From assembly GCF_029892045.1 (NCBI RefSeq), contig NZ_CP120368.1, positions 804,001-868,000 on the forward strand: 64,000 bases of DNA. Reading direction: 5' to 3'. Positions 17,395 through 28,279 of this stretch are shown here, in pieces; position 1 is the first letter of the stretch; every line of letters starts with the position of its first letter. The notes under the pieces are model-generated. The model had not been told where the DNA came from and ran no database searches. It was given only the letters and a program-made list of their open reading frames with translations. Source of the stretch: Sinorhizobium numidicum (GTDB lineage: Bacteria > Pseudomonadota > Alphaproteobacteria > Rhizobiales > Rhizobiaceae). The position numbers were made by a program, and so were the translations under genes.

Positions 17395-18621
17395 GTGGAA
17401 AAGGTGGCGGGAAGACTTGTTGTTGTCGGCGGTGGCCAGGCTGCGTTTGCCTTGATCGCCAAGCTCCGCGCCCTGCAGGACAAGCGTCCGATCACCGTTA
17501 TCGCCGCCGAGGCGAGCCTGCCCTATCAGCGGCCGCCGCTCTCCAAGAAATACCTGCTCCGCGAAATCAGCCTGGATCGGCTGCTTTATCGGCCGGGGCC
17601 GTGGTACGCTGAGCACGAGATCGATATCCGTCTCTCGACGAGGGTGACACGGCTGGACCGCGGCGCAAAACAGGTCATGCTCAGCGACGGCTCGTTGCTT
17701 TCCTATGAGACGCTCGCCTTCGCCACGGGGGCGGCGCCGCGCCGGCTGCCGGCTTCTATCGGCGGCGATCTCCGAGGCGTCTACGTCGTGCGCGATTTTC
17801 GGGATGCGGACCTGCTTGCGGAGGAGATGCAACCTGGGCGGAGGGCCCTGGTGGTCGGCGGCGGCTACATCGGCCTCGAGGCGGCGGCCGTGGCTCGGAT
17901 CTCAGGGCTGGAGGTCACCGTCATCGAGATGGCTGACCGTATTCTCCAGCGGGTCGCCGCCGCCGCGACGTCCGCGATTGTTCGAGAGATCCACCGCTCC
18001 CGCGGCGTCGACATTCGCGAACGTACGGGCCTTCACCGCCTGATAGGCGAAAACGGTCGCGTCTCGGCAGCCGAGCTTTCCGACGGCTCCATCATTCCGG
18101 CTGACCTCGTGATCGTCGGCATCGGTGTGACGGCGAATGACGCGCTTGCGCATGAGGCGGGCCTCGAAACTGCCAATGGCATCGTCGTCGACGCCTACGG
18201 CCGGACCGCCGACCCGGCGATCTTCGCGGTTGGCGATTGCGCGGTCTTGCCGTGGCAAAATATGCGCATCCGCCTGGAATCGGTTCAGAATGCCGTGGAC
18301 CAGGCCGAAGCGGTCGCCGCCATTCTCGCCGGAGGCTCCGAGCCTTATGATCCCAAGCCTTGGTTCTGGTCGGACCAATACGACGTCAAGCTGCAGATCG
18401 CCGGCTTCGGGCTCGGCCACGACGAAACGCTTGTCCGGCCGGGGCAACGGGAGGGCAGCGTCTCTGTCTGGTATTTCCGGCAACGCAAGCTGATCGCTGT
18501 CGATGCCATCAATGACGCCAAAGCCTATGTGACGGGAAAGAAACTGCTCGAAGCGGGTGTCACGCCGGATCGTGCAGCATTGGCCGACCCTCACGCCGAT
18601 CTCAAGTCATTGCTGGCATAA
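17395..18621 (+). CDS. FAD/NAD-dependent ferredoxin reductase-type oxidoreductase
   Basis: A 408-residue two-dinucleotide-binding flavoprotein of the putidaredoxin/rhodocoxin reductase group, which moves electrons from NAD(P)H to a ferredoxin. The FAD motif VVVGGGQAAFALIAKL is at the N-terminus, the NAD motif VVGGGYIGLEAAAVAR in the middle, and FAVGDCAV closes the FAD site. The active motif YQRPPLSKKYLL is typical, and a C-terminal dimerisation domain follows (PWFWSDQYDVKLQIAG). The start is taken as GTG at 17395; a second in-frame GTG at 17404 is equally plausible. No ferredoxin or P450 gene is adjacent, so the partner is unknown. Confidence 0.9.
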   Translation: MEKVAGRLVVVGGGQAAFALIAKLRALQDKRPITVIAAEASLPYQRPPLSKKYLLREISLDRLLYRPGPWYAEHEIDIRLSTRVTRLDRGAKQVMLSDGSLLSYETLAFATGAAPRRLPASIGGDLRGVYVVRDFRDADLLAEEMQPGRRALVVGGGYIGLEAAAVARISGLEVTVIEMADRILQRVAAAATSAIVREIHRSRGVDIRERTGLHRLIGENGRVSAAELSDGSIIPADLVIVGIGVTANDALAHEAGLETANGIVVDAYGRTADPAIFAVGDCAVLPWQNMRIRLESVQNAVDQAEAVAAILAGGSEPYDPKPWFWSDQYDVKLQIAGFGLGHDETLVRPGQREGSVSVWYFRQRKLIAVDAINDAKAYVTGKKLLEAGVTPDRAALADPHADLKSLLA

Positions 18622-18690
18622 ACGGCCACGCTTTTCCGCGGTTCTTGACCGCGAGATAGTTCCGACCAGTTTCTTACGAGTTGCTTCTCA

Positions 18691-18722
18691 AAATAAAAAG
18701 GGCGGCCCGAGAGCCGCCCTTC
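18691..18722 (-). terminator. Intrinsic terminator of groESL
   Basis: On the minus strand GGGCGGC pairs with GCCGCCC around TCTCGG, with flanking A/T pairs, followed by CTTTTTATTT. It lies 38 bases past the groEL stop and is a classic rho-independent terminator. Confidence 0.9.
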
Positions 18723-18759
18723 AGATCCGGATGGATCCCGTGCTAAGGCTTTCGCCTTA

Positions 18760-20439
<1,680 letters not shown>

Positions 20440-20476
20440 TCAAATTGCGGAAGTTTTGGGAAGGATTGTCGGCCGA

Positions 20477-20773
20477 TCAGCCGATGATGCCCATGATGTC
20501 GGCTTCCTTCATGATCAGAAGGTCTTCGCCGTTGATCTTGACTTCGGTGCCGGACCACTTGCCGAACAGGACGCGGTCACCAGCCTTGACGTCGAGCGGA
20601 ACGACCTTGCCGCTTTCGTCGCGAGCGCCCGAGCCGACAGCCACGATTTCGCCTTCCTGCGGCTTTTCCTTTGCGGTGTCCGGAATGATGATGCCGCCCT
20701 TGGTCTTTTCCTCAGACTCGACGCGGCGAACGACAACGCGGTCGTGCAGCGGACGGAAATTGGTGCTTGCCAT
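20477..20773 (-). CDS. groES: 10 kDa co-chaperonin GroES
   Basis: Lid of the GroEL chamber, 98 residues. It contains [18 protein letters not shown] at the N-terminus, the mobile-loop region [14 protein letters not shown] and the closing [15 protein letters not shown]. First gene of the groES-groEL operon; promoter and CIRCE lie 59-122 bases upstream. Confidence 0.98.
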   Translation of the reverse strand: MASTNFRPLHDRVVVRRVESEEKTKGGIIIPDTAKEKPQEGEIVAVGSGARDESGKVVPLDVKAGDRVLFGKWSGTEVKINGEDLLIMKEADIMGIIG

Positions 20774-20831
20774 TGTCTAATCCCTCGATCAAATGACATT
20801 GCGGATCGTTCATCGACCCGATGAGTGTGCG

Positions 20832-20858
20832 TTAGCACTCATGTTTGGCGAGTGCTAA
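20832..20858. promoter_or_regulatory. CIRCE operator (HrcA-binding site)
   Basis: TTAGCACTC, nine bases (ATGTTTGGC), GAGTGCTAA: an exact match to the CIRCE consensus TTAGCACTC-N9-GAGTGCTAA. It lies in the groES leader just downstream of the promoter, so HrcA binding would block transcription and heat would release it. Confidence 0.97.
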
Positions 20859-20866
20859 CGCCGCCG

Positions 20867-20895
20867 AGATAAGGCTGTCCGTAAAACGAGTCAAG
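20867..20895 (-). promoter_or_regulatory. Vegetative sigma-70 promoter of groESL
   Basis: On the minus strand CTTGAC (20890-20895), a 17-base spacer and TTATCT (20867-20872) closely fit the alphaproteobacterial consensus CTTGAC-N17-CTATAT. The predicted transcription start falls at the edge of the CIRCE element, the usual geometry for HrcA-repressed groESL operons that do not rely on sigma-32. Confidence 0.75.
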
Positions 20896-21038
20896 GATTT
20901 ACCGGGAGATTTTTTGGCTGCCGTGATCGTTGGACACGGGGTTCGCATTCTGTTTGATAATTTTATGGGGCGAGCGAATATCTCACGAGGCGTCATGTTG
21001 GAATTTCGCGTCCAGTAGCAACAAAGGACGTCCTAATC

Positions 21039-21298
21039 ATGGCCTCGTTCAATTCTATTTCCTCAGAAAAACTTGCGAGATTCGTCGGAACGCGAAAGCC
21101 CAATCGTGCGTGACGAGTGCAGCGGCTGGAGCTTGGACCTTTATCGCTCTCTATCCTCTCCCGGCGACACTCGATCCCGTCGCCCTGTGCTTCACGGTTG
21201 CGGCCGCCGCCTTGAGTTGGAAGCGCGGGATTTTCCAGACGCTCTCCATCTGTGCCGCGGCCGGGAGACTTTTCTGACCTCGTCCGGCATCGCGTAGC
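21039..21298 (+). pseudogene. Possible decayed rhodanese/ChrB-like gene remnant
   Basis: The 540 bases between CIRCE and the next gene contain no intact gene. An ATG at 21039, 11 bases after AAGGA, opens MASFNSISSEKLARFVGTRK, which resembles the start of rhizobial rhodanese/chromate-resistance proteins (ISPEKLARLIGTP). It hits a TGA at 21111. Downstream, protein-like stretches continue in other frames (DPVALCFTVAAAALSWK, then ARDFPDALHLCRGRETFL), as expected after frameshifts. The family match is from memory over about 16 residues, so it is tentative. The rest of the gap holds only the groES promoter and CIRCE. Confidence 0.35.
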
Positions 21299-21400
21299 TT
21301 CGAATCCGTGGAAGGCCCGGCGTTTTTCTGCGTCCGAGACTTGTATTCTGGCCCCTTCCTTGCGATGTCAGCCGGAAAGGCGAGTTTGCGGGAAGCCAGT

Positions 21401-22249
21401 ATGGCCGTCAGGATCAACAGTTTTCGGGAAATCACCAGCCGCTACGATGTGGTGCTCTGCGATGTCTGGGGCGTGCTCCACAACGGCCTTCAGGCCTTCG
21501 CGTCCGCTTGCGAGGCGCTTGCCGAGGCGCGCGCTCGGGGATTGACGGTCGTCCTCATCACCAATTCGCCGAGGCCGCACCCGGGCGTCACGGTGCAGAT
21601 TCGCGGCCTCGGCGTGCCCGACGAAGCCTATGACCGCATCGTCACTTCCGGCGATGTGACGAGGGCGCTGATCGCGGCTGCCGCGAAACGGATTTTTTTC
21701 ATTGGAGCCGACCGCGACCTACCGCTGCTCGAAGGGCTCGGCACCGAAATCGTCTCGTCGGAGGATGCCGAAACGATCGTCTGTGCCGGCTTCTACGACG
21801 ATGAAACCGAGACGCCCGAGCACTATCGGGCCACGCTGACGGGGCTTGCCGAACGGAAAATACCGTTCATCTGTGCGAATCCCGATCTCGTTGTTGAGCG
21901 GGGGCATCGGCTGATCCCCTGTGCCGGCGCCATTGCCAAGTTCTATGAGGAGCTCGGCGGCGAGGCGCGCATTGCCGGCAAGCCCTATATAGCGATCTAC
22001 CGGGCAGCCCTCTCGGAAGCGAAAGCTGCCAGAGGCGCGTTCGACCTTTCGCGGGTGCTTGCCATCGGCGACGGCATGCCGACCGATGTCAAGGGCGCGC
22101 AGGATGCGGGCTTCGATCTGCTCTATATCAGCGCGGGCATTCACGCGCAGGAATACATGCATGAGAGCCGCACCGATGAGACAAAGCTGGCGGCGTTCCT
22201 GAAGAAAGAAGGCGCGGCGCCGAAGTGGTGGATGCCGCGGCTTGCATGA
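21401..22249 (+). CDS. HAD-superfamily class IIA hydrolase
   Basis: A 282-residue phosphatase-like protein of the HAD class IIA (NagD-like, TIGR01459) family. Motif I is DVVLCDVWGVLHNG, with the nucleophile Asp and a Val-Trp in the place of the usual GT/GV, typical of this subgroup. Motif II is VVLITNSPRP, and GKPYIAIYRAAL plus LAIGDGMPTDVKGAQDAGFD supply motifs III and IV. The substrate is not predictable. The ATG at 21401 has GGAAG upstream; the longer open frame from 21308 adds residues without homology. ribF follows after 12 bases, so the two are likely co-transcribed. Confidence 0.9.
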   Translation: MAVRINSFREITSRYDVVLCDVWGVLHNGLQAFASACEALAEARARGLTVVLITNSPRPHPGVTVQIRGLGVPDEAYDRIVTSGDVTRALIAAAAKRIFFIGADRDLPLLEGLGTEIVSSEDAETIVCAGFYDDETETPEHYRATLTGLAERKIPFICANPDLVVERGHRLIPCAGAIAKFYEELGGEARIAGKPYIAIYRAALSEAKAARGAFDLSRVLAIGDGMPTDVKGAQDAGFDLLYISAGIHAQEYMHESRTDETKLAAFLKKEGAAPKWWMPRLA

Positions 22250-22261
22250 CGGGACGACGAC

Positions 22262-23245
22262 ATGACGGTTTTTCATCGCAACGAAACCCGTGATCCGCTT
22301 CCGGAGCACTTGCGCGGCGGCGTCATCGCCATTGGCAATTTCGACGGCGTTCACCGCGGTCATCAGTCGGTGCTGAACCGCGCGCTGGAGGAGGCGAAAA
22401 ACCGAGGCGTTCCCGCGCTCGTCCTCACCTTCGAGCCGCATCCGCGCACGGTCTTCAGGCCCGACAAGCCCGTATTTCGTCTGACACCGGCGCCGCTGAA
22501 GGCCCGCATTCTTGAGGGCATGGGCTTTGGCGCTGTCATCGAATATCCTTTCGACCGGACATTCTCGGAGCTCTCGGCGTCGGATTTCATTCACCGCATT
22601 CTGCGTGAATGGTTGCATGCCTCGCATGTCGTTACAGGCTTCGACTTCCATTTCGGCAAAGGGCGCGAAGGCGGCCCGGCATTTCTGATGGCGGCCGGGG
22701 AGCAGGAAGGATTCGGCGTCACGCTGGTGGACGCCTTCCGCGACGAAAACGCCTCGGTCATCTCGTCGAGCGTCATTCGCGCCTTGCTCGCCGAAGGAGA
22801 TGTTTCGCACGCGGCTGGCCTGCTCGGTTATCGCTACACGGTCGAAGCGGAGGTGATCGGCGGCAAGAAGCTTGGGCGAACGCTCGGCTATCCGACGGCG
22901 AACATGCGCCTGCCGCCCGAAGTGGAGCTCAAGAACGGCATCTATGCGGTGCGGTTCCGCCGGGCCGACGGGACACTCCACGACGGCGTCGCGAGTTTCG
23001 GTCGCCGCCCGACCGTTGACAGTGATGGCGAGGCCCTGCTGGAAACTTTCGTTTTCGATTTCTCCGACGAGATTTATGGAGAGACCTGCAGCGTCTCCTT
23101 CTTCGGCTACCTTCGCGACGAGCTGAAGTTCGATGGACTGGAGCCGCTGATGGTTCAGATGAGGAAGGACGAGAACGAAGCGCGCGCTCTTCTTGCCGGC
23201 GTTCAGCCCTTAAGCGAAATCGACCGCAGGATCAATTTCGCATAG
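22262..23245 (+). CDS. ribF: Bifunctional riboflavin kinase / FMN adenylyltransferase
   Basis: Makes FMN from riboflavin and then FAD from FMN. It has 327 residues. The N-terminal nucleotidyltransferase domain has IGNFDGVHRGHQSVL (GxxDGxHxGH, the HIGH-like site) and SSSVIRALLAEGDV. The C-terminal flavokinase domain has GRTLGYPTANMRLP. It follows the HAD gene closely and is ended by a hairpin with a T-run. Confidence 0.96.
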   Translation: MTVFHRNETRDPLPEHLRGGVIAIGNFDGVHRGHQSVLNRALEEAKNRGVPALVLTFEPHPRTVFRPDKPVFRLTPAPLKARILEGMGFGAVIEYPFDRTFSELSASDFIHRILREWLHASHVVTGFDFHFGKGREGGPAFLMAAGEQEGFGVTLVDAFRDENASVISSSVIRALLAEGDVSHAAGLLGYRYTVEAEVIGGKKLGRTLGYPTANMRLPPEVELKNGIYAVRFRRADGTLHDGVASFGRRPTVDSDGEALLETFVFDFSDEIYGETCSVSFFGYLRDELKFDGLEPLMVQMRKDENEARALLAGVQPLSEIDRRINFA

Positions 23246-23257
23246 GACGCGACAGGG

Positions 23258-23279
23258 AGGCGAGAGCACCTCGCCTTTT
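23258..23279 (+). terminator. Terminator after ribF
   Basis: AGGCGAG (23258-23264), loop AGCAC, CTCGCCT (23270-23276), then TTTC. A short but perfect stem with a T-run 13 bases past the ribF stop. The 256 bases from here to ileS show nothing else recognisable. Confidence 0.75.
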
Positions 23280-23535
23280 CGCGCCAAAGAATTCCGCCGC
23301 GCGGGCGGCCGTGGACCTTTTCAAAACACAGAAAACACCTTAAACAACCGGCCACTATGACCCGGTACCGTCGATTGACCGTCGATCAGCGAATTATTGG
23401 CCCGGCTTTCCGCGCGCACTAGACCGCGCCGGAAGGTCCGGGATTTCGGCGTTTTTCAACGCCCCCATTCATCTTCGAGATACCGACCCTTTCGCATGCG
23501 CGACGATCCGCGCGGAAAAGACGAATGCAAAGACC

Positions 23536-26445
23536 ATGACAGAGACCGCTGAAAAGATCGATTATTCCTCCACTCTCTACCTGCCGCAGACGGAATTTCC
23601 GATGCGCGCCGGTCTGCCGCAGAAGGAACCGGAGACGGTCGCGCGCTGGCAGAAGATGGAGCTCTACAAGAAGCTCCGCGCCTCCGCGGCCGGCCGCGAG
23701 AAGTTCGTGCTGCATGACGGCCCGCCCTATGCCAACGGCAACATCCACATCGGCCATGCACTGAACAAGATCTTGAAGGACGTGATCAACCGCTCGTTCC
23801 AGATGCGTGGTTTCGATGCCAACTACGTTCCGGGCTGGGATTGCCACGGCCTGCCGATCGAATGGAAGATCGAGGAAAAGTATCGCGAAAAGGGCCAGAA
23901 CAAGGATGAGGTCCCGGTCAACGAGTTCCGCAAGGAATGCCGTGATTTCGCCAGCGGCTGGATCGAGGTGCAGACGGAGGAATTCAAACGCCTCGGCATC
24001 GAGGGCGACTTCGAAAACCCCTACACGACGATGAACTTCCACGCGGAAGCGCGCATCGCCGGTGAATTGATGAAAATCGCCAAGGCGGGCCAGCTCTATC
24101 GTGGCTCCAAGCCGGTCATGTGGTCGGTCGTCGAGCGTACGGCCTTGGCAGAGGCCGAAGTCGAGTACGCTGATGTCGAAAGCGACATGATCTGGGTGAA
24201 ATTCCCGGTCACCGAAGGACCGGCCGAGCTTGCAGGCACGTTCGCCGTGATCTGGACCACCACGCCCTGGACGATCCCGGGCAACCGCGCGATCGCCTAT
24301 TCGTCGCGTTACGCCTACGGCCTTTACGAAATCGCAACGGCTGAAAACGATTATGGCCCGCAGCCGGGCGAAAAGCTGATCTTCGCCAAGCGACTCGCGG
24401 AAGAATCGGCTGCCAAGGCAAAGGTCACCTTCAACTTCGTCCGCGACGTGGAAGCGGACGAACTGGCGGCGATCACCTGCGCCCATCCCCTGCATGGCCT
24501 CGGTGGCGGCTACCACTTTACCGTGCCGCTCCTCGATGGCGACCATGTGACCGACGACGCCGGCACCGGCTTCGTCCACACGGCGCCGGGCCATGGCCGC
24601 GAGGACTTCGACGCTTGGATGGACAGCGCCCGGGCGCTTGAAGCGCGCGGCATTTCCTCGGCAATCCCGTTCACCGTCGACGATGCCGGCTATTTCACGG
24701 CCGACGCGCCCGGCTTCGGCCCGGATGCGGAAGGCGGTGCCGGCCGCGTCATCGACGACAAGGGCAAGAAGGGCGATGCCAACGATCGGGTGATCAAGGC
24801 GCTGATCGCCCGTCACGCGCTCTTTGCCCGCGGTCGTCTCAAGCACTCCTATCCGCATTCCTGGCGGTCGAAGAAGCCGGTGATCTTCCGCAACACGCCG
24901 CAATGGTTCGTCTACATGGACAAGGACTTCGGCGACGGCACGACGCTGCGCTCGCGCGCGCTGACTGCGATCGACGGCACTCGCTTCGTGCCCGGCGCCG
25001 GCCAGAACCGCCTGCGGGCGATGATCGAGCAGCGCCCGGACTGGGTGCTTTCGCGCCAACGAGCCTGGGGTGTGCCGATTGCGATCTTCGTCGACGAGCA
25101 GGGTGAAATCCTCGTCGAAGACGCAGTGAACACTCGCATCCTGGAAGCCTTCGAAAAGGAAGGCGCGGACGCCTGGTTTGCTGGAGGCGCCAAGGAGCGT
25201 TTTCTCGGAAACGATCATGACCATTCCCATTGGCATCAGGTCATGGACATTCTCGATGTCTGGTTCGATTCCGGTTCGACCCACACTTTTACGCTGGAAG
25301 ACCGCCCGGATCTGAAATGGCCGGCCGATGTCTATCTGGAGGGTTCCGACCAGCACCGCGGCTGGTTCCACTCGTCACTGCTCGAAAGCTGCGCAACGCG
25401 TGGCCGCGCGCCCTACAACGCCGTCGTCACCCATGGCTTCACCATGGATGAGAAGGGCGAAAAAATGTCGAAATCCAAGGGCAACACGGTCACCCCGCAG
25501 GAGGTGATGAAGGATGCCGGCGCCGACATCCTGCGGCTGTGGGTGATGACGACGGACTATTGGGAAGACCAGCGTCTCGGTAAGACCATCATCCAGACCA
25601 ATATCGATGCCTACCGCAAGCTCCGCAACACCATCCGCTGGATGCTCGGCACGCTGGCGCATGACAAGGGCGAGGTCGTCGCGCTTTCCGGCATGCCGGA
25701 ACTCGAGCAGTTGATGCTGCATCGGCTTGCCGAACTCGACCGGCTGGTGCGCGAAGGCTACGATGCCTTCGACTTCAAGCGGATCGCGCGCGCACTCATC
25801 GATTTCTCGAATGTCGAGCTCTCGGCATTCTATTTCGATATCCGCAAGGACGCGCTCTATTGCGATGCGCCGTCGTCGGTCCGCCGCCGCGCCGCGCTGC
25901 ATGTCATCCGTACGCTGTTCGACTGCCTGGTGACCTGGCTCGCTCCGATGCTGCCCTTCACCGCCGAGGAAGCCTGGCTTTCCCGCAACCCGGAAGCCGT
26001 CTCCGTGCATCTTGAGCAGTTCCCGACCGTCCCGTCCGAATGGCGCAATGATGCGCTCGCGGAGAAGTGGCGGAAGATCCGCGAAGTTCGCAAGGTCGTA
26101 ACCGGCGCGCTGGAAATCGAGCGCAAAGACAAGCGTATCGGCTCCTCTCTGGAGGCGGCACCGGTCGTTTACGTTGCGGATGGCGATTTGCGCCAGGCAC
26201 TCGAAGGCCAGGATTTCGCTGAAATCTGCATCACCTCGGCGATCCATATAGAGGCAGCCGAGGCTCCCGCCGACGCCTTCACGCTGCAGGAGGTCCCTAA
26301 AGTCGGCGTCGTTCCGAAACTCGCCGAGGGCCGGAAATGCGCGCGCTCCTGGCGGATCACCACCGATGTCGGATCCGACCCGCTCTATCCGGACGTATCC
26401 GCTCGTGATGCTGCTGCATTGAGGGAGCTCGGGTTCAAGCCTTGA
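23536..26445 (+). CDS. ileS: Isoleucyl-tRNA synthetase
   Basis: Class I synthetase charging tRNA-Ile, 969 residues with an editing domain. The HIGH motif is in [17 protein letters not shown] (around residue 65), the editing-domain signature is [14 protein letters not shown], and the KMSKS loop is [13 protein letters not shown] near residue 643. The C-terminal end reads [13 protein letters not shown] and retains one cysteine of the four-cysteine zinc finger found in the E. coli enzyme. The gene stands alone with its own 290-base upstream gap. Confidence 0.97.
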   Translation: MTETAEKIDYSSTLYLPQTEFPMRAGLPQKEPETVARWQKMELYKKLRASAAGREKFVLHDGPPYANGNIHIGHALNKILKDVINRSFQMRGFDANYVPGWDCHGLPIEWKIEEKYREKGQNKDEVPVNEFRKECRDFASGWIEVQTEEFKRLGIEGDFENPYTTMNFHAEARIAGELMKIAKAGQLYRGSKPVMWSVVERTALAEAEVEYADVESDMIWVKFPVTEGPAELAGTFAVIWTTTPWTIPGNRAIAYSSRYAYGLYEIATAENDYGPQPGEKLIFAKRLAEESAAKAKVTFNFVRDVEADELAAITCAHPLHGLGGGYHFTVPLLDGDHVTDDAGTGFVHTAPGHGREDFDAWMDSARALEARGISSAIPFTVDDAGYFTADAPGFGPDAEGGAGRVIDDKGKKGDANDRVIKALIARHALFARGRLKHSYPHSWRSKKPVIFRNTPQWFVYMDKDFGDGTTLRSRALTAIDGTRFVPGAGQNRLRAMIEQRPDWVLSRQRAWGVPIAIFVDEQGEILVEDAVNTRILEAFEKEGADAWFAGGAKERFLGNDHDHSHWHQVMDILDVWFDSGSTHTFTLEDRPDLKWPADVYLEGSDQHRGWFHSSLLESCATRGRAPYNAVVTHGFTMDEKGEKMSKSKGNTVTPQEVMKDAGADILRLWVMTTDYWEDQRLGKTIIQTNIDAYRKLRNTIRWMLGTLAHDKGEVVALSGMPELEQLMLHRLAELDRLVREGYDAFDFKRIARALIDFSNVELSAFYFDIRKDALYCDAPSSVRRRAALHVIRTLFDCLVTWLAPMLPFTAEEAWLSRNPEAVSVHLEQFPTVPSEWRNDALAEKWRKIREVRKVVTGALEIERKDKRIGSSLEAAPVVYVADGDLRQALEGQDFAEICITSAIHIEAAEAPADAFTLQEVPKVGVVPKLAEGRKCARSWRITTDVGSDPLYPDVSARDAAALRELGFKP

Positions 26446-26575
26446 TGCGACGTTTATCGGGTGAATTGCGCTTGGGCTGTTCATCCGGTACAACCTGCCC
26501 GAAATTTGGCGGATTTTTCCGCCAAGGGCGCTGAGTGGCCGCGGCATGCGAGGTGCGGCTGGCTGGAAGGAATTC

Positions 26576-27196
26576 ATGGAAATGATGCGAGAGTTGCGAG
26601 TTGTTGCCGGCATTGCCGCCATCATGGCGGGGGGCTTGGTGCTTTCGGGCTGCATCGGCGGCCCCACCTATGGCACGGACAAGACGGCCGGCGAACAACT
26701 GCTCGACGACCTCGGCAGCGCCGTCAGCCTGGCTCCGCCGAAGAAAGATTCGGTCAAGTATCAGCCGCGCCCGGCGCTCGTGCTTCCGCCGCAAACGCAG
26801 AAGACCGCGCTGATCGAGCCGCAGAAATCGCTGGCGAGCCGCGAAGCCAATCCGGCCTGGGTCGAATCGCCGGAAGAAACCCGTGAGCGGCTGCGCGAAG
26901 AGGCCGATGCCAACAAGAACAATCCCAATTACGTTTCGCCGCTCGCCAAGGCGAGCGCCAATGGCCGCCAGCTTTCGGCCAAGGAGCAGCAGGAAGCCTA
27001 TCGCGAAGCCCGCAAGATCGAACAGGGCGCCTATTCCGACAAGCGCCGTTTCCTGAGCGACCCGCCGCTTGAGTACCGCCGCCTGCCTGAGGGGGCCGAG
27101 ACGGACCTTGGCGAACCGGAGAAGGACAAGGAGCGCCGTCGCAAGAAGGAAGCTCAGGTCAAAAATTCCGGCAGCAAGTGGTACTGGCCTTTCTAG
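26576..27196 (+). CDS. Putative lipoprotein, unknown function
   Basis: A 206-residue exported lipoprotein: a hydrophobic signal (RVVAGIAAIMAGGLVLSGC) ends in the lipobox LSGC, so Cys would be lipidated. The mature part is hydrophilic and rich in Glu, Lys, Arg and Pro, with a charged C-terminal region (EPEKDKERRRKKEAQ) and a terminal KWYWPF. It resembles the short lipoproteins found next to ileS in other rhizobia, but I know no function. AAGGA precedes the ATG at 26576 by four bases; ATGs at 26582 and 26585 are alternatives. Confidence 0.8.
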   Translation: MEMMRELRVVAGIAAIMAGGLVLSGCIGGPTYGTDKTAGEQLLDDLGSAVSLAPPKKDSVKYQPRPALVLPPQTQKTALIEPQKSLASREANPAWVESPEETRERLREEADANKNNPNYVSPLAKASANGRQLSAKEQQEAYREARKIEQGAYSDKRRFLSDPPLEYRRLPEGAETDLGEPEKDKERRRKKEAQVKNSGSKWYWPF

Positions 27197-27265
27197 AGCG
27201 GAATGGCAAAGCCCGGAGTGGTTTTCCGACCGTCCGTTCTAATGGATTGAAACGATTAGCGGATC

Positions 27266-27745
27266 ATGGCTATCAGCATTCGCAACGCAGTTCCCGAAGA
27301 TGCCGCCACGGTCCTGCGCTTCATCACGGAACTTGCCACCTATGAAAAGGCCGGGCATGAAGTCGAAGCGACTGTCGAACTCCTGGAGCAGTCGCTCTTT
27401 GGACCCGGCGCCGTTACCCGCGCGGTGATTTGCGAGATCGATGGCGTCCCCGCCGGCTTCGCCATTTGGTTCTATAGTTTTTCCACGTGGCAGGGCCGCA
27501 AGGGCCTTTATCTCGAAGATCTTTATGTCACGCCCGAGTACCGTGGTTCCGGAGCGGGCAAGCAGCTTCTGAAGCACTTGGCACGGATCGCCGTCGAAGA
27601 AGGTTGCGGCCGGTTCGAATGGAGCGTTCTTGATTGGAACGAGCCTGCTATCCGCGTCTATGAGGCGATCGGTGCCGAGCCCCTGTCGGAATGGAAGCGC
27701 TATCGGCTGGCCGGCACGGCGCTTGAAGCTCTCGCCGCCGACTGA
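27266..27745 (+). CDS. GNAT-family N-acetyltransferase, SSAT-like
   Basis: A 159-residue acetyl-CoA-dependent acetyltransferase. The GNAT core contains LEDLYVTPEYRGSGAGKQLL (acetyl-CoA pyrophosphate loop RGSGAGK). The preceding WFYSFSTWQGRKGLYLED and following WNEPAIRVYEAIGA are the signature of the spermidine/spermine or thialysine acetyltransferase subgroup (SSAT-like). The acceptor is therefore likely a small amine. It ends 12 bases before the convergent tadA gene. Confidence 0.88.
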   Translation: MAISIRNAVPEDAATVLRFITELATYEKAGHEVEATVELLEQSLFGPGAVTRAVICEIDGVPAGFAIWFYSFSTWQGRKGLYLEDLYVTPEYRGSGAGKQLLKHLARIAVEEGCGRFEWSVLDWNEPAIRVYEAIGAEPLSEWKRYRLAGTALEALAAD

Positions 27746-27757
27746 CGTCCCGCGCCC

Positions 27758-28210
27758 TCATCGCCTGGCGGCAAAAAAATCGCGAAGAATATCGGCGGCC
27801 TCACGCCCGGCAAGGCCGGAATAGACGTCCGGCACGTGGTGGCAGGTGGGGGAGCCGTAGAACCTGACCCCATTCTCCACGGCCCCGCCTTTCGGATCTT
27901 CCGCGCCGTAATAAAGCCGGCGTATGCGGGCGAAGGAGATGGCCGCCGCGCACATGGTGCAGGGCTCGAGCGTGACGTAGAGATCGGCTCCCGTCAGCCG
28001 CTCGTCGCCGACGAGAGCCGAGGCTTGGCGGATCACTTCGATCTCGGCATGGGCAGTGGCGTCGTTGCATTCACGAGTGCGGTTTCCGGCAGCCGCGACA
28101 ATCTTGCCGTCGAGCACCACGACGGCGCCGATCGGCACCTCGCCGCGTGCCGCCGCTTTCCTGGCCTCTTCGAGGGCCGCATCCATGAAGCGCGTCGTTT
28201 CCGCCATCAT
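27758..28210 (-). CDS. tadA: tRNA-specific adenosine deaminase
   Basis: Converts adenosine 34 of tRNA-Arg(ACG) to inosine in the anticodon. It has 149-150 residues in the cytidine/deoxycytidylate deaminase fold, with the zinc-binding catalytic motifs TAHAEIEVI (HAE) and EPCTMCAAA (PCxxC). The protein begins MMAETTRFMDAALEEA; the start may be the ATG at 28210 or the one at 28207. The open frame runs on to 28834 antisense to the pseudouridine synthase gene, which is an artefact. Confidence 0.94.
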   Translation of the reverse strand: MMAETTRFMDAALEEARKAAARGEVPIGAVVVLDGKIVAAAGNRTRECNDATAHAEIEVIRQASALVGDERLTGADLYVTLEPCTMCAAAISFARIRRLYYGAEDPKGGAVENGVRFYGSPTCHHVPDVYSGLAGREAADILRDFFAARR

Positions 28211-28279
28211 TCGATCAATATTTCTCTTAACCCACGGCCTTCGACCTGATAGGACAGCCGCAAAAGGCAGGCAACACAA

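Noticed and set aside
20930..21277. 115-residue ORF between groES and the HAD gene
   Set aside because: No ribosome binding site or family pattern as a whole; parts fit a frameshifted remnant better.
23419..25371. 650-residue antisense ORF over ileS
   Set aside because: A shadow of the strong ileS coding frame, with a composition typical of reverse-frame translation.
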